Assembly: GCF_000820085.1 (NCBI RefSeq)
Contig: NZ_CDBN01000015.1
Location: forward strand, 62,001-126,000
DNA: 64,000 bases
Direction: 5' to 3'
From: Aeromonas sanarellii
GTDB lineage: Bacteria; Pseudomonadota; Gammaproteobacteria; Enterobacterales; Aeromonadaceae
Shown: in pieces, positions 44,493-51,683 of the stretch
Numbering within the stretch: the first letter of the stretch is position 1
How the letters are laid out: each line of letters begins with the position of its first letter
Position numbers and translations under genes: made by a program
Notes under the pieces: model-generated
Database searches by the model: none
The model's input: only the letters and a program-made list of their open reading frames with translations
What the model was told of the DNA's origin: nothing

Positions 44493-45437
44493 TTAGAGCC
44501 CGTAACGCAGTTTCAACGTATCGGGATGGGGATTGAGATAGACCTGATCCGAGAGATAGGGGTTGGGGTGCTCGCGCAGGTAGTGGCGGATCAGGGTGAG
44601 CGGCACCAGCAGCGGGAAGACGCCGGTACGGTACTTGTCGATGGCCTCGCACAGCTCCTGTTTCTGGGCCGGGGTCAGCATCCGCTTGAAGTAACCCTGC
44701 AGGTGCATCAGCACATTGGTGTGGCTGCGGCGGTTGGCGCGGATCGTCAGCGCCGCCATCAGCCCCTGGATGTAGCTGTCGGCCACCTCCTGCAGGTTGG
44801 CCTTGCCGAGGTTGCCGAGCAGCCGACCCAGGGCGCGGTAGTGGCTGGTGGCATGGGAGAGCACCAGGTACTTGTAGCGCGAATGGAAGCGGATGAGGGC
44901 GGAGGCGGTGATCCCTCGGGCACAGAGCTGCTGCCAGTCGTGATAGGCGAAGACCCGCAGCACGAAGTTCTCCCGCAATATGGGGTCACACAGTCGGCCG
45001 TCCTCCTCCACCGGCAGCAGGGGGTTGGCTTCCATCAGCGCCCTGGCGAACAGGCCGACCCCCTCCTTGGCGCAGCCCTCGTTGTTGGCACCATAGATGC
45101 GCACCCGCTCCATGCCGCAGCTGGGGGACTTGGCACAGAGGATATAACCGGAGATGAAGTCGAGCTGGCGCGCCTTCTGCTCACTAAAAGCGATGAGCTT
45201 GTCGGTGACGTCGAAGCTGCCGTTGCTCGCCTCGGCGCGGATCTCGCCGTGGCGCTTCACCAGCCGGATGGCGGCACGGGGGGCGCCGAGGCCGATGGCC
45301 ATCTCCGGGCAGACGGGGTGATAGTCGAAATGGGCGCCGAGATCCCGCTCGCAGAAGCTGGAGCGCTTGTGTCCACCGTCGAAGCGAACCTCCTGTCCGA
45401 GCAGACAGGCGCTGATACCGACCTTTATCTTGTACAT
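44493..45437 (-). CDS. DUF523-DUF1722 fusion protein (YbgA-like)
   Basis: 314 residues. The N-terminal DUF523 half (VGISACLLGQEVRFDGGHK, SPSCG) carries conserved cysteines; the C-terminal DUF1722 half corresponds to E. coli YbgA, whose gene also neighbours phr. I place the start at ATG 45437 (MYKIKVGISACLL). Its role is unknown; DUF523 proteins are proposed to bind a metal or small thiol. The ATG lies inside a palindromic control region that may control the downstream merR-phrB operon as well. Confidence 0.88.
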   Translation of the reverse strand: MYKIKVGISACLLGQEVRFDGGHKRSSFCERDLGAHFDYHPVCPEMAIGLGAPRAAIRLVKRHGEIRAEASNGSFDVTDKLIAFSEQKARQLDFISGYILCAKSPSCGMERVRIYGANNEGCAKEGVGLFARALMEANPLLPVEEDGRLCDPILRENFVLRVFAYHDWQQLCARGITASALIRFHSRYKYLVLSHATSHYRALGRLLGNLGKANLQEVADSYIQGLMAALTIRANRRSHTNVLMHLQGYFKRMLTPAQKQELCEAIDKYRTGVFPLLVPLTLIRHYLREHPNPYLSDQVYLNPHPDTLKLRYGL

Positions 45438-45455
45438 GGAAACACCCCTTGTATA
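45431..45455. promoter_or_regulatory. LitR-type operator candidate, copy 1
   Basis: TGTACA-N13-TGTATA; overlaps the start codon of the DUF523/DUF1722 gene. It fits the T(G/A)TACA ... TGTA(C/T)A arrangement described for class II LitR, with the same 13-base spacer as copy 2. Confidence 0.55.
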
Positions 45456-45478
45456 AGTATTGAATCCGTTATAGCAGT

Positions 45479-45503
45479 TATACAAGAAAATGGAAGTTGT
45501 ATA
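45479..45503. promoter_or_regulatory. LitR-type operator candidate, copy 2
   Basis: TATACA-N13-TGTATA, the core of a perfect 9-bp inverted repeat GTTATACAA / TTGTATAAC (45477-45485, 45497-45505). A candidate minus-strand -10 TATAAC lies at 45473-45468, so the repeat covers the -35 region. Its spacing from copy 1 is 48 bases. Confidence 0.65.
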
Positions 45504-45553
45504 ACTATTGCGGACTGATACGACAGGAGAGCGACGACAGGATCAACCACAGA

Positions 45554-45582
45554 CAAAAAAACCCATGACCGGGGTCATGGGT
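45554..45582 (-). terminator. Terminator of the outer-membrane barrel gene
   Basis: ACCCATGACC / GGTCATGGGT (45561-45570, 45573-45582) followed on the minus strand by T7 (A-run 45554-45560). Confidence 0.9.
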
Positions 45583-45610
45583 AAAAAGGAAGACACTACA
45601 GGCAGGAAGA

Positions 45611-46240
45611 TCAGAAGCTGTATTTCACGCCCAGGCTGGAGATGGAGCCTTTTTGCAGATCCCAGTTGCGATAGGTGTAGTCGGCGGTGAGGGCCAGGTT
45701 CTGGGTCAGCTTGTAGGCCGCCCCCGCCTTGAAGTCGTGCATGTCGTCGGTCATGTTGGCGTAGCGGTAACCGGTGGAGAGCTCGACGGCGCCGATGTCG
45801 TAGCGCAGGCCCACTTCCCCGTACAGGCTGCCGCTCTGCTTGCGGGTGATGTCGTCCCAGCCGCTGTCATTCACGTTGGAGGCGAGCTCGCGCTCCAGGC
45901 TGTAGCCCATCAGACCGGTTTCGCCGTACAGGTTCAGGCCGGTGCTGAGGGGAGTGAAGACCCCCACCCCCAGGCTGGAGATGGCCATGCTGTCGTTGCC
46001 GCTGCTGCGGGAGGTGTATTCGGTACCGACCCGACCGTAGACGTTGCTGCCAAAGCTCTTGGAGAGATCCAGGCTCAGACCGCCGAAATCGCGGTTGTCG
46101 CTGTCCTTGCCACCGATGTAGTCCGACTTGGTGTGCGCCCAGGTGGCAGAGCCCTTGGCGTAGCTGAAGGCATCCTGTGCTAGGACGGAGGTGGAAGATA
46201 GACCGGCCAGAACCAGAACAGACAGTGCGATCTTTTGCAT
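45611..46240 (-). CDS. Outer-membrane beta-barrel protein
   Basis: 209 residues. Signal peptide to VLA-Q (residue 21), then alternating amphipathic strands (GLSLDLSKSFGSNVYGRVG, LYGEVGLRYDIGAVELS) and a terminal phenylalanine (GVKYSF), typical of an eight-stranded outer-membrane barrel. I do not assign a finer family (Ail/OmpX-like or porin-family). The start at 46240 gives the signal peptide and has GGAG upstream. Confidence 0.8.
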   Translation of the reverse strand: MQKIALSVLVLAGLSSTSVLAQDAFSYAKGSATWAHTKSDYIGGKDSDNRDFGGLSLDLSKSFGSNVYGRVGTEYTSRSSGNDSMAISSLGVGVFTPLSTGLNLYGETGLMGYSLERELASNVNDSGWDDITRKQSGSLYGEVGLRYDIGAVELSTGYRYANMTDDMHDFKAGAAYKLTQNLALTADYTYRNWDLQKGSISSLGVKYSF

Positions 46241-46386
46241 TTTGTTGACTCCATGGGTTGAGTGAGGGGACCTCACTGGAATGGAGTCATTGTGACGGGC
46301 AAACGGGGAGGCGCCGAGCGGCAAGCTGTTGCCAAACCATGGCAGATGTAAGCGGATATTGCTGGCGGTTACCGGTGCAACACTCT

Positions 46387-46410
46387 GCGGGGGAGCGAGG
46401 GCTCCCCCGC
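46387..46410 (-). terminator. GC-rich hairpin after the DUF3157 gene
   Basis: Perfect 10-bp stem GCGGGGGAGC / GCTCCCCCGC with loop GAGG, eight bases past the stop; no T-run follows on the minus strand. Confidence 0.55.
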
Positions 46411-46417
46411 CGTCATC

Positions 46418-46972
46418 CTAGCGGAACTCCACCTCGTCGATCTGCACCCGCACCAGCGGCTTGCCGGTCAGACTGGCCGGTCGAGCCAGCTCGATGGCCC
46501 GGGACGCTCTCGCCTCCCCCTTGCGCAGATAGGACTCGGGCAAGCGGTTCTCCCCGACCCAGAAACGCACGGGCTGGCTCGAGAGCTGCACGCCCTCGGC
46601 GCTGAACAGGATCAGGCTGCCGTTCACCCGCACCACGTTGCGGCTGCCGGTGTTGCTCACCAGGAACTGCAGGCTCAGGGGATCCTCGCCCGTTACCTGG
46701 TCCAGCTTCACCGTGATGCCGTCCCGGGTCGCCTGGGAGAGCAGCTCGGGATGGGCCAGGGCTTGCTCGGTCAGCACCGGGGCCGCCACGCTTGCCGTCA
46801 CCGTCTTGCCGGGGCTCGCCTCGGCGGGCTTGACCAGCAGGTATTCCCAGGTGAAGTCATCGTTGAGCTGTACCTGGCGGCCGTCGGGCAGGGTGATCTG
46901 GTGCAGGGGGGCGGCCTCGGCCAGCAGAGGGAAGAGGCAGAGGGCAACCAGCAGTCGGGAGAGGGGCTTCAT
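46418..46972 (-). CDS. DUF3157 family exported protein
   Basis: 184 residues with a signal peptide (LLAEA-A, residue 21). It begins PLHQITLPDGRQVQLNDDFTWEYL, a segment typical of DUF3157, and continues as a beta-rich domain (VSNTGSRNVVRVNGSLILFS). Function unknown. The start at 46972 is the one that supplies a signal peptide. Confidence 0.75.
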   Translation of the reverse strand: MKPLSRLLVALCLFPLLAEAAPLHQITLPDGRQVQLNDDFTWEYLLVKPAEASPGKTVTASVAAPVLTEQALAHPELLSQATRDGITVKLDQVTGEDPLSLQFLVSNTGSRNVVRVNGSLILFSAEGVQLSSQPVRFWVGENRLPESYLRKGEARASRAIELARPASLTGKPLVRVQIDEVEFR

Positions 46973-47067
46973 GGGCAAAGACTCGGTAAGGGACGGAGAA
47001 GCAGCAGTATAAAGAGTCGGGCCCCCCTTGCCTATGACCCGACTCACGTTGCGACCCCGGCGCGGGA

Positions 47068-47898
47068 TCAGATGACCAGGGACTGGGGATCCTCCCCCGC
47101 GGCCATATCCAGGGTCACCAGATCGAACTGGGCGCTCTTGAGCGCCTTCTGGATGCTCGGCTGCATGTCGAACACCAGGGCCCGCATGCGCTGGGGAACC
47201 TGGATCCTCGCCAGGGTGGTGACCCTGTCCGCCAGGGTATGGAAGAAGACCTGGGCACCATCCAGCCCCATGTCGAACAGCATCTGCTCGGCCATGTCGA
47301 CCATGCGCAGATTCCGCCGATCCAGAGACTCGATGTCGGAGAAGCGCCGGCTCAGGCAGGCCTCCCCTCCCTTGCCCCAGAGATCCAGCTGCCGCTTGTG
47401 GAAACCGTAGCGAAAGTCCCGCTGGGTCATGCCCTGCTCGGCAAACAGCCAGAGGGTGTTGGCTGGCAGGCTGTGAAACCGGCGCAGATACTCCCGCATC
47501 TCCTCGACGGAGGCCGACATCAGCAGCGGCGGACCGTCGTCATGCTCGAGCTGCCGGCACAGATAGCGCACCGGATCCGTCACCTCGTCGAGGTGGCCGA
47601 GGTGCACGCTGAAGATCATCTCGTCCGTCTTGAGCACCTGGTGGGGGATGCCGTAGTGCCGGCAATAGCGCCTGGCCCTGGCCACCGACTGACGGCTGAG
47701 GGTGGGGTTGTCCAGGGTGATGGCGCGAAAGCGGACCCCGCTGGCCCGGCAAAGATCCATGCTGTAGCAGGATTCCAGTCGACCGGAGAAGGAGACAAGC
47801 AGTTCGCCGTAACCGGCCAGGGTATTGATGAGCCTCTGTTCCCTGGCTTGGAAGGTCTGATCGTATCCCCGATTCAGCGCGACTACATTGGCATCCAT
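47068..47898 (-). CDS. LarE-like adenine-nucleotide alpha-hydrolase family protein with altered PP-loop
   Basis: 276 residues. The N-terminal half aligns in pattern with LarE-type sulfur transferases: a PP-loop position (LLVSFSGRLES, near residue 40), then ITLDNPTLSRQSVARARRYC and GIPHQVLKTDEM. The canonical SGGVDS is here SGRLES, so ATP pyrophosphatase activity is questionable. No larB/larC genes are nearby. Start at ATG 47898 (MDANVVALNRG) with GGAG upstream; another start 11 codons earlier is possible. It is flanked by unrelated genes and seems monocistronic. Confidence 0.65.
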   Translation of the reverse strand: MDANVVALNRGYDQTFQAREQRLINTLAGYGELLVSFSGRLESCYSMDLCRASGVRFRAITLDNPTLSRQSVARARRYCRHYGIPHQVLKTDEMIFSVHLGHLDEVTDPVRYLCRQLEHDDGPPLLMSASVEEMREYLRRFHSLPANTLWLFAEQGMTQRDFRYGFHKRQLDLWGKGGEACLSRRFSDIESLDRRNLRMVDMAEQMLFDMGLDGAQVFFHTLADRVTTLARIQVPQRMRALVFDMQPSIQKALKSAQFDLVTLDMAAGEDPQSLVI

Positions 47899-48048
47899 AA
47901 CAACAACTCCGGATGATGAATTGGATACCATTTTGCGCGTACCAAGCTGAATATACCCTTAAATGACATGGTCAAATCTGAACGTTATTTGCTCTATGGC
48001 AACGCTTGACTCGCTTTCTTCGCCACCCATCCTGGGTTCTCCACCCCC

Positions 48049-48645
48049 TCAGGCGGGCAGCAGGCCCTGCTCCACCAGGTGCTGGCGGCACCAGGGCGCA
48101 TCGGTGAAGACCAGCCCCCGCAGGCCGAGCGCCTCGGCCGCCGCCACGTTGGCCGGGCTGTCGTCGATAAAGAGGCACTCCTCGGCCTGCAAGTCAAACG
48201 ACACCAGCAGGTAGCGGTAGATGTCGGGCTCCGGCTTCATCATCCGCACCCGGGCCGACACCACCTTGCCGCTGAAGAAGCGCCAGAAATCCTGCCGCTC
48301 CAGCCAGTCGATGCTGGCGTGGCCCATGTTGGAGAGGGCGTAGAGGGCGTGGCCGGCGCCATGCAGCTCCTCGATGAGGGCCACCATGGCGGGATCCGGC
48401 AGCAGGGAGGCGGGAACCGCCTGCAGGATGGCGAGGTTGTCCGCCGCGCTCAGGCCGGTGCGCGCCTGCGCCTGGCGGGCCATGGTGTGAAGGGAGAGGG
48501 TGCCCCTGTCCACCTCCAGCCAGTCCGGGTGGTTGAACAGCCGCTCCGCCAGCTCCGCCGCCCCCTGGGGTCCTCGCACCGCACTCACTATGCCGACCGG
48601 ATCCCAGCTCACCACCACCCGACCCAGATCGAAGATAATCGCCAT
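48049..48645 (-). CDS. HAD-superfamily phosphatase (YihX-like)
   Basis: 198 residues. HAD motif I IIFDLGRVVVSW (nucleophile Asp near residue 6), motif II ALSNMGH, motif III Lys in MMKPEPDIY and motif IV CLFIDDSPANV. This is close to YihX (alpha-glucose-1-phosphate phosphatase) in length and motif form. Start ATG 48645 has AGGAGG seven bases upstream. Divergent from the pheL-pheA operon. Confidence 0.85.
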   Translation of the reverse strand: MAIIFDLGRVVVSWDPVGIVSAVRGPQGAAELAERLFNHPDWLEVDRGTLSLHTMARQAQARTGLSAADNLAILQAVPASLLPDPAMVALIEELHGAGHALYALSNMGHASIDWLERQDFWRFFSGKVVSARVRMMKPEPDIYRYLLVSFDLQAEECLFIDDSPANVAAAEALGLRGLVFTDAPWCRQHLVEQGLLPA

Positions 48646-48755
48646 CGCCTCGCCTCCTCTTTTCGTTGTCACAGATCGGGCCAAAACGGCGCTCACTCCC
48701 CCTGGCAGCCCGAGCCACTACCCTGCCCCGTTCAACGCCCCCGGGCAAGTTTTAC

Positions 48756-48784
48756 TTGCATCGCACCGCCAAATCCCTTAATGG
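48756..48784 (+). promoter_or_regulatory. Candidate promoter of the pheL-pheA operon
   Basis: -35 TTGCAT (48756-48761), 17-base spacer, -10 TAATGG (48779-48784); start expected near 48791, about 21 bases before pheL. The -10 is poor, so this is tentative. Confidence 0.4.
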
Positions 48785-48811
48785 TTATGGCGTTACCTTC
48801 AGGACACGCCC

Positions 48812-48859
48812 ATGCACACAGCATTCTTCTTTGTTTTCTCGTTTACCCGGCCCACATGA
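48812..48859 (+). CDS. pheL: pheA leader peptide PheL
   Basis: A 15-codon open frame encoding MHTAFFFVFSFTRPT, with five phenylalanines (three in a row). It lies upstream of an intrinsic terminator and pheA. As in E. coli (PheL, seven Phe in 15), ribosome stalling at Phe codons when tRNA-Phe is uncharged should favour an antiterminator and let pheA be transcribed. Confidence 0.92.
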   Translation: MHTAFFFVFSFTRPT

Positions 48860-48916
48860 GGGAAGGCCCGTCGTCACGTGAACCATTCGCGTAAACAGAA
48901 ACCAAAGACGAATCGA

Positions 48917-48941
48917 GCCTCCCCAGCGGAGGCTTTTTTTT
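48917..48941 (+). terminator. Transcription attenuator upstream of pheA
   Basis: GCCTCC (48917-48922) / GGAGGC (48928-48933), five-base loop, then T8. Situated between pheL and pheA, it is the terminator arm of the phenylalanine attenuation switch. Confidence 0.92.
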
Positions 48942-48979
48942 GCACCAACCACCACAGAAGATTTGGATAGGGAACCACC

Positions 48980-50155
48980 ATGGCTACGCTCGACGAGATC
49001 AGACACGACATCACCCAGTTGGATCAGGAGCTGCTCGCCCTGCTGGCCAAGCGCAAGACCCTCAGCATCGAGGTTGCCCGCGCCAAGCAGGCCAACCCCC
49101 GTCCCATCCGTGACCACCAGCGCGAGCAGGATCTACTGGTCGCCCTGATCCAGAAGGGGCGCGCGCTCGGGCTGGACGCCCAGTACATCACCCGCATCTA
49201 TCACACCATCATCGAGGACTCCGTGCTCTCCCAGCAGGCCTACCTGCAGAGCCTGCTGAACCCCCAGCAGCAGGAGCCCATGACCAGCGTCGCCTACCTG
49301 GGCCCGCGCGGCTCTTACTCCAGCCTGGCGGCCCGCAAATACCTGGCCCGCTACAAGGATCAGGTGATCGAGGTGAACTGCCAGAACTTCCGCGAGGTGC
49401 TGGACACCGTGGAGTCGGGCCGCGCCGCCTTCGGGGTGCTGCCCATCGAGAACACCAGCTCGGGCTCCATCAACGAGGTGTATGACGTGATGCAGCACAC
49501 CACCCTCTCCATCGTCGGCGAGCTCACCTACCCCATAGAGCACTGCATCCTCACCGCCGTGCCCACCGAGCTCTCTCGCATCAAGACCTTCTACGCCCAC
49601 CCCCAGGTGTTCCAGCAGTGCTCCCACTATCTGAGCAAGCTGGAAGGGGCGCGCCACGAGATCTGCGACTCCTCCTCCAGCGCCATGATGAAGGTGAAGG
49701 AGCTGGCGAGCCCGGAGGCGGCGGCCATCGGCAGCGCCGCCGGCGGCGAGCTCTATGGCCTGGACGTGCTGGCCGAGCAGCTCGCGAACCAGAAGGAGAA
49801 CTACAGCCGCTTCATAGTAGTGGCGCGCAAGCCCATCGACGTGGCGCCCCAGATCCCGGCCAAGACCACCCTCATCATGTCCACCTCCCAGAAGCCGGGC
49901 TCTCTGGTGGAGGCGCTGCTGGTGCTGCGCAGCCACGAGATCAACATGACCAAGCTGGAATCCCGTCCGGTGCAGGGCAACCCCTGGGAAGAGATGTTCT
50001 ACCTGGACGTCTCCGCCAACCTGCAGACCCCGGCCATGCAGGCCGCCCTGCTGGAGCTGACCAAGATCACCCGCTACATCAAGGTGCTGGGCTGCTACCC
50101 GAGCGAAGACGTCAAGCCGACCGCAGTGCCGCCGGTACTGATGGGCAACCAGTGA
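48980..50155 (+). CDS. pheA: Bifunctional chorismate mutase / prephenate dehydratase
   Basis: 391 residues (E. coli PheA 386). Chorismate mutase (AroQ) at residues 1-90 (TLDEIRHDITQLDQELLALL), prephenate dehydratase at about 105-285 (YLGPRGSYSSLAA, ENTSSGSINEVYD, and a YSRF variant of the TRF motif), and a C-terminal ACT domain with KPGSLVEAL and ESRP for phenylalanine feedback. It converts chorismate to phenylpyruvate. Expression is under pheL attenuation. Confidence 0.97.
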   Translation: MATLDEIRHDITQLDQELLALLAKRKTLSIEVARAKQANPRPIRDHQREQDLLVALIQKGRALGLDAQYITRIYHTIIEDSVLSQQAYLQSLLNPQQQEPMTSVAYLGPRGSYSSLAARKYLARYKDQVIEVNCQNFREVLDTVESGRAAFGVLPIENTSSGSINEVYDVMQHTTLSIVGELTYPIEHCILTAVPTELSRIKTFYAHPQVFQQCSHYLSKLEGARHEICDSSSSAMMKVKELASPEAAAIGSAAGGELYGLDVLAEQLANQKENYSRFIVVARKPIDVAPQIPAKTTLIMSTSQKPGSLVEALLVLRSHEINMTKLESRPVQGNPWEEMFYLDVSANLQTPAMQAALLELTKITRYIKVLGCYPSEDVKPTAVPPVLMGNQ

Positions 50156-50191
50156 GCCCTGGGGCTGCCGCCCCGAGACCAGCAAAATAAG

Positions 50192-50221
50192 CAGAAGGCG
50201 AACCCTGGGGTTCGCCTTCTG
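50192..50221 (+). terminator. Hairpin terminator after pheA
   Basis: 13-bp stem CAGAAGGCGAACC / GGTTCGCCTTCTG, loop CTGG; weak T-rich tail (TGTCTGT). Confidence 0.7.
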
Positions 50222-50266
50222 TGTCTGTGCCTGGCGCCGCTTGTGCCCGCCTGACTGTCAGGCGCC

Positions 50267-50692
50267 TCAGAACTGACCCGCCATCAGCTGGTTCAGGTGG
50301 TAGAGGTTGCGGGTATCGAGCTCCAGTTCGGTGGCATAGGTGTTGCCACGGGGATAGGTCGCCACTACACGGGCACCGCGCACCATGCCGGCCACCGACA
50401 CGTCCAGGGAGTTGGAGGTCTGGGTCAGGTCCTTGTAGCTGCTCTGGCCGCGCACCTGCTGGCCGTTGAGCTGCTCGGCCAGCTCCCGGTAGGCATCCAT
50501 CTTGGAGGCCCGGATCGCCTGCAGCATCTTCTCGGACTGGGAGGGACCGGGCTGGATGTCGATCACCGCATAGCCCACCGCCTTGAGTACCGGGAAATCA
50601 TCCGGCTTCTCGCCCACGTCGTAGTTCACCACCCGGTTGCCGCTGCACGCCGTCAGCAGTATTGCCATCAGGCAACCCAACAAGATTTTCAT
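50267..50692 (-). CDS. flgP: Flagellar assembly lipoprotein FlgP (LPP20 family)
   Basis: 141 residues. Lipoprotein signal with lipobox LLTAC (Cys16). The mature part (AYRELAEQLNGQQVRGQSSYKDL) matches FlgP/LPP20, an outer-membrane protein that forms part of the polar-flagellar basal disk complex in Vibrio. The ATG at 50692 overlaps the stop of a small upstream open frame that duplicates its own 5' end. Order flgO-flgP divergent from flgT as in Vibrio. Confidence 0.9.
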   Translation of the reverse strand: MKILLGCLMAILLTACSGNRVVNYDVGEKPDDFPVLKAVGYAVIDIQPGPSQSEKMLQAIRASKMDAYRELAEQLNGQQVRGQSSYKDLTQTSNSLDVSVAGMVRGARVVATYPRGNTYATELELDTRNLYHLNQLMAGQF

Positions 50693-50784
50693 CGCAGTTT
50701 CCCCGTCTCGCAGTTCACCACACCAGATTTTCCGCTGCACGCCGTCAGCAACATGGCCATCAGGCAACCCAACAAGATGTTCAT
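50689..50784 (-). pseudogene. Truncated duplicate of the flgP 5' end (31-codon lipoprotein-signal ORF)
   Basis: A 31-residue frame, starting at ATG 50784 with GAGGAG nine bases upstream, encodes a lipoprotein signal MNILLGCLMAMLLTACSG plus 13 residues, then stops at an ATGA junction with flgP. The first 56 bases (50732-50787) match 50640-50695 in flgP at 52 positions, an offset of 92 bases. So the 5' end of flgP was duplicated in tandem. It may still be translated as a tiny lipoprotein coupled to flgP. Confidence 0.82.
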
Positions 50785-50797
50785 CGCCGTTTACTCC

Positions 50798-51418
50798 TCA
50801 GGGGGTCAGGTTGACCAGATGGCCGGACGGGCTCTGGCCGCCCCGCATCAGGTAACCGCGGTTGATGGAGGCCCGGCCAAAGGAGTTGCTGGCGCCGGAC
50901 AGATACTGTTTCGGGATCAGGCTCTGGGCCGTGGTCTCCACCATCTTGGTCCGCAGATCGATGATGCGGGCGTTGACCAGGATCCCCTGCTGGTTGCGGC
51001 TGAAGGTGCCGGTCAGGATGCGGGAGATGGGCAGACGGGACGAGAGATCCTTGTAGTTGCGGCTCATCACGAAGTCCCCCTGCGGGGTCACCTGGATGCT
51101 GCCCGTGGTCTTGAAGTCCACCACCACCTCGCCGCGCCGGTTCAACTCGTAGATGAAGCTCTCCTCGATCTGCTGCCCCATCCAGTTGGTGTCCTTCAGG
51201 GTGTCGAGATCGACGAAGGACGCGACCGCGATGGGCTCGCTCAGGGTGGTGAGGGACTTGCGCTCCATCAGCTGATCCGTCATGCGCGCCACCAGCCAGT
51301 TCAGCTCCATCCCCTTCGCCGCCTGGCGAGGATCCCCCTGATCCCGGTTGATGGGGTCGGTCGACCCGCAACCGGCCAATGCCAGCGCCACCGCCAGCAC
51401 CGTGATAACTCTCTTCAT
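50798..51418 (-). CDS. flgO: Flagellar outer-membrane lipoprotein FlgO
   Basis: 206 residues with lipobox ALAGC (Cys near residue 17). The FlgO domain features LVARMTDQLMERKSL, VASFVDLDTL and ILTGTFSRNQQGILVNARIIDL. FlgO helps anchor the polar sheathed flagellum in Vibrio. The start at 51418 follows AGGAAAA. It precedes the duplicated flgP end and flgP on the same strand. Confidence 0.9.
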   Translation of the reverse strand: MKRVITVLAVALALAGCGSTDPINRDQGDPRQAAKGMELNWLVARMTDQLMERKSLTTLSEPIAVASFVDLDTLKDTNWMGQQIEESFIYELNRRGEVVVDFKTTGSIQVTPQGDFVMSRNYKDLSSRLPISRILTGTFSRNQQGILVNARIIDLRTKMVETTAQSLIPKQYLSGASNSFGRASINRGYLMRGGQSPSGHLVNLTP

Positions 51419-51576
51419 GGATACTTTTCCTGCATCTGCACCTGACCTGTTATCGGTCGCAAACGCCAACACTTGAGCCGGGAATGCACCCAGGATCCCC
51501 CGACGATCCGCACAGGGGCCGGCCGCGCCGGACGGCACCAGCCGGCGCAACGAGGATCCCCGGCCCCGGGGACAAG

Positions 51577-51590
51577 GCATGGATCTTGCT
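51577..51590 (+). promoter_or_regulatory. Sigma-54-type promoter of flgT
   Basis: GGCATGGATCTTGC has GG and GC exactly ten bases apart and fits TGGCAC-N5-TTGC at most positions. The start would be near 51602, about 80 bases before the flgT ATG. Polar-flagellar genes of Vibrio and Aeromonas are commonly RpoN-dependent. Confidence 0.6.
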
Positions 51591-51683
51591 TTTATTTGGC
51601 TGCCCGATGTGGATCGGGTCAGTGTCCAGGCCCCTGGCCCGCCTTGCCGGCGGCCACGGGGTCACCCATTCAAGGTGTCCGTC

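Noticed and set aside
44412..45518. 368-codon plus-strand frame opposite the DUF523/DUF1722 gene
   Set aside because: Low-complexity shadow of a well-recognised minus-strand gene.
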